A stretch of 15,294 nucleotides of DNA. Source: CAYLLN01 sp036496265 (GTDB lineage Bacteria; Planctomycetota; Planctomycetia; Pirellulales; Pirellulaceae). Under the pieces are notes generated by a model. That model did not search any database. It saw only the letters and a list, made by a program, of their open reading frames with translations, and was not told the origin of the DNA. Both the position numbers and the translations under genes were made by a program. Below, piece after piece: positions 13,928 to 15,294 of the stretch; the first letter of the stretch is position 1; each line of letters opens with the position of its first letter. Where the stretch lies: contig DASXLL010000222.1 in the NCBI GenBank assembly GCA_036496265.1, forward strand, positions 1 through 15,294, in the 5' to 3' direction.

Positions 13928-15294
13928 ATGAATCTCAGCATCATTCCCATTCTGCTGGCCGCGAATAAATACCGGATTCTGGACTACGATTTTCCGCCGC
14001 TCATCTCGGGCGTCGCGACGAATGTGTTGATTTGTCTGGCACTCATCGTCATCTCGGTGGTGCTTGGCGTCTTGATGGCGAACGCCCTGCGGCTGCGCGA
14101 CTACGGCTGGAGAATCGGCCTGATTCTCAGCACGATAACCGTCGCTACGTTCATCATGCTGTTCGGCAATTTCAAGCTGGGCGTCGATCTCAAGGGCGGC
14201 GTGATTCTCGTTTATGAAGTCAACGAGATTGAGACGAAGCAAATCCGCCGCGGCCCGAGTGCCGACACCTGGGACATGGGCCAACTGATCGCCGTTATCA
14301 CGAAGCGATTGAATCCCACGGGCCTCTCGGAAATCGTCGTCCGCCCATTCGGTCCCAAGCAGGTCGAAATCGTGGTCCCGGAAGTGGATCCAGCCGAAAT
14401 CGAGTTGATTAAGGAAAAAATCCGCACTGGCGGCGTGCTGCAGTTCATGGTTGTTGCTTCGGACGAACGCGATAACGAAGTTTTTGAAGCCGCCAAGGCT
14501 CAAGCCGAAAAGACGGGCGAAGAAAAGCTCTACCGCGCCGTCATGGATTCCGACGGCCGGCAAGTTGGCTACTGGGCGAAGCTGGCTCGCGATCAGGGTG
14601 ATCCGACGAGAGCCCCGTTCCGAGCGCTGGACACGCTCGCCAACGGCTACCTCCGCGATTCCCGCACCGGTGAGATTCTGGAGCTCACGCCTCAGCAAAA
14701 GCGAGCCTATTCGCAAAATCAATCGGAACTTGAATCGTTCCTGAAGCAGCGCGGCACGACGAGCCTCGACGTGCTGATGGCCTATGACCAGGATTTTTCC
14801 GTCCGCGGCGACGATTTGGCGCTGGCCTATGCCGGGCACGACGAATCGTTCCGCCCCGCCATTCACTTCACGATGACGACCGACGGCTCCATCAAGATGG
14901 GCCACGTCACGCAGGATAATTTGCATCGCAAGCTGGCAATCATTTTCGACAACGAGCTGCTCTCGGCGCCGGTGATTCAAAGCAAGATCAGCGACAACGG
15001 TCAGATCACCGGCAATTTCACGCAGGAAGAAGTCGATTTCATCGTCGGCATTCTCAAATCCGGCAGCATGCCGGTCGTGATGCAGGAAAACCCGATCAGC
15101 GAAAATCAGATCGGCTCGATTCTGGGCATGGACACCATCATCAAGGGCAGCTACGCCGTCATTTGGTCCTTGGTGGCGGTGCTCGCGTTCACCTGGGCCT
15201 ATTACCGCTTCGCTGGCTTCGTCGCCTGCTGTGCCCTGATTCTGAACCTGGTGCTGACGCTGGCGATCATGATCATGTTCCAAGCGCCGCTCAC
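13928..15294 (+). CDS. secD: Protein translocase subunit SecD (partial, may be SecDF)
   Basis: The reading frame is open from ATG 13928 to the window end (455 codons seen). Two hydrophobic segments come first (about 28-52 and 62-80), then the SecD hallmark GVDLKGG (85-91) and the exported P1 region. Conserved parts of P1 include RLNPTGLSEIVVRPFG, KLAIIFDNELLSAPVI and FIVGILKSGSMPVVM. ENQIGSILGMD and the start of the C-terminal membrane domain follow. SecD uses the proton gradient to pull exported proteins through SecYEG. Most SecD proteins have one membrane helix before GxDLKGG; the extra one here is unusual. An in-frame ATG at 13901 has no ribosome binding site, while 13928 has GGAA 8 nt upstream. 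Whether SecF is fused cannot be seen. Confidence 0.95.
   Translation, partial: MNLSIIPILLAANKYRILDYDFPPLISGVATNVLICLALIVISVVLGVLMANALRLRDYGWRIGLILSTITVATFIMLFGNFKLGVDLKGGVILVYEVNEIETKQIRRGPSADTWDMGQLIAVITKRLNPTGLSEIVVRPFGPKQVEIVVPEVDPAEIELIKEKIRTGGVLQFMVVASDERDNEVFEAAKAQAEKTGEEKLYRAVMDSDGRQVGYWAKLARDQGDPTRAPFRALDTLANGYLRDSRTGEILELTPQQKRAYSQNQSELESFLKQRGTTSLDVLMAYDQDFSVRGDDLALAYAGHDESFRPAIHFTMTTDGSIKMGHVTQDNLHRKLAIIFDNELLSAPVIQSKISDNGQITGNFTQEEVDFIVGILKSGSMPVVMQENPISENQIGSILGMDTIIKGSYAVIWSLVAVLAFTWAYYRFAGFVACCALILNLVLTLAIMIMFQAPL

Noticed and set aside
13691..15283. Minus-strand frame of 530 codons opposite SecD
   Set aside because: It is antisense to a clear SecD with all hallmark motifs and has Asp/His/Arg-rich shadow composition.

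Overview
The window looks like chromosomal DNA of a planctomycete, probably of the Pirellula/Rhodopirellula type. Most of it is GC-rich. It carries a secreted SGNH-like protein with a small N-terminal beta domain, intergenic heptamer arrays, a palindromic repeat of the kind I associate with these genomes, and a yajC-secD pair whose SecD has an extra N-terminal membrane segment. The organism call is an inference from gene style; no rRNA or taxonomic marker is present.

Region 1 (1-2460, minus strand) looks like accessory DNA. An AAA/RecF-type ATPase overlaps by 4 nt a DUF4276-type (TOPRIM-like) partner that stops after 70 residues, about a third of the length I expect. This stretch is visibly poorer in GC than the rest: 601-660 and 1141-1200 each have 23 G+C of 60, against 38 of 60 at 6841-6900. 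It is followed by a DUF5131 (phage Gp37/Gp68-like, Cys-cluster) protein with its own promoter and an operator-like palindrome.

Region 2 (2642-8139) holds two divergent transcription units. The minus unit runs nitrilase-superfamily hydrolase, small cupin, DUF2848 protein, secreted SGNH-like protein, and ends at an intrinsic terminator (2642-2669). The plus unit holds an AhpD/carboxymuconolactone-decarboxylase-like protein and a UbiD-family decarboxylase, separated by a 21-bp-arm inverted repeat that supplies the stop codon of the first gene. The UbiD homologue has lost the two acidic residues of the usual PEGPFG(E/D) active-site motif.

Region 3 (8145-13191, minus strand) is another probable operon: creatininase-family hydrolase, MFS transporter (aromatic-acid-symporter style), EthD-like small protein, Old Yellow Enzyme (YqjM type), and then a large exported protein with a BamE/SmpA-like N-terminal segment. 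The creatininase gene is bracketed by two different heptanucleotide tandem arrays. Regions 2 and 3 together look like a catabolic island: uptake, flavin-dependent reduction, decarboxylation and C-N or lactone-type hydrolysis. The substrate cannot be read from the sequence.

Region 4 (13360-15294, plus strand) is housekeeping: a promoter, yajC and the first 455 codons of secD (possibly a secDF fusion), running off the window. The long ORFs opposite these genes are antisense shadows caused by GC-rich codon use. I found no tRNA, rRNA, CRISPR array, transposase or origin.
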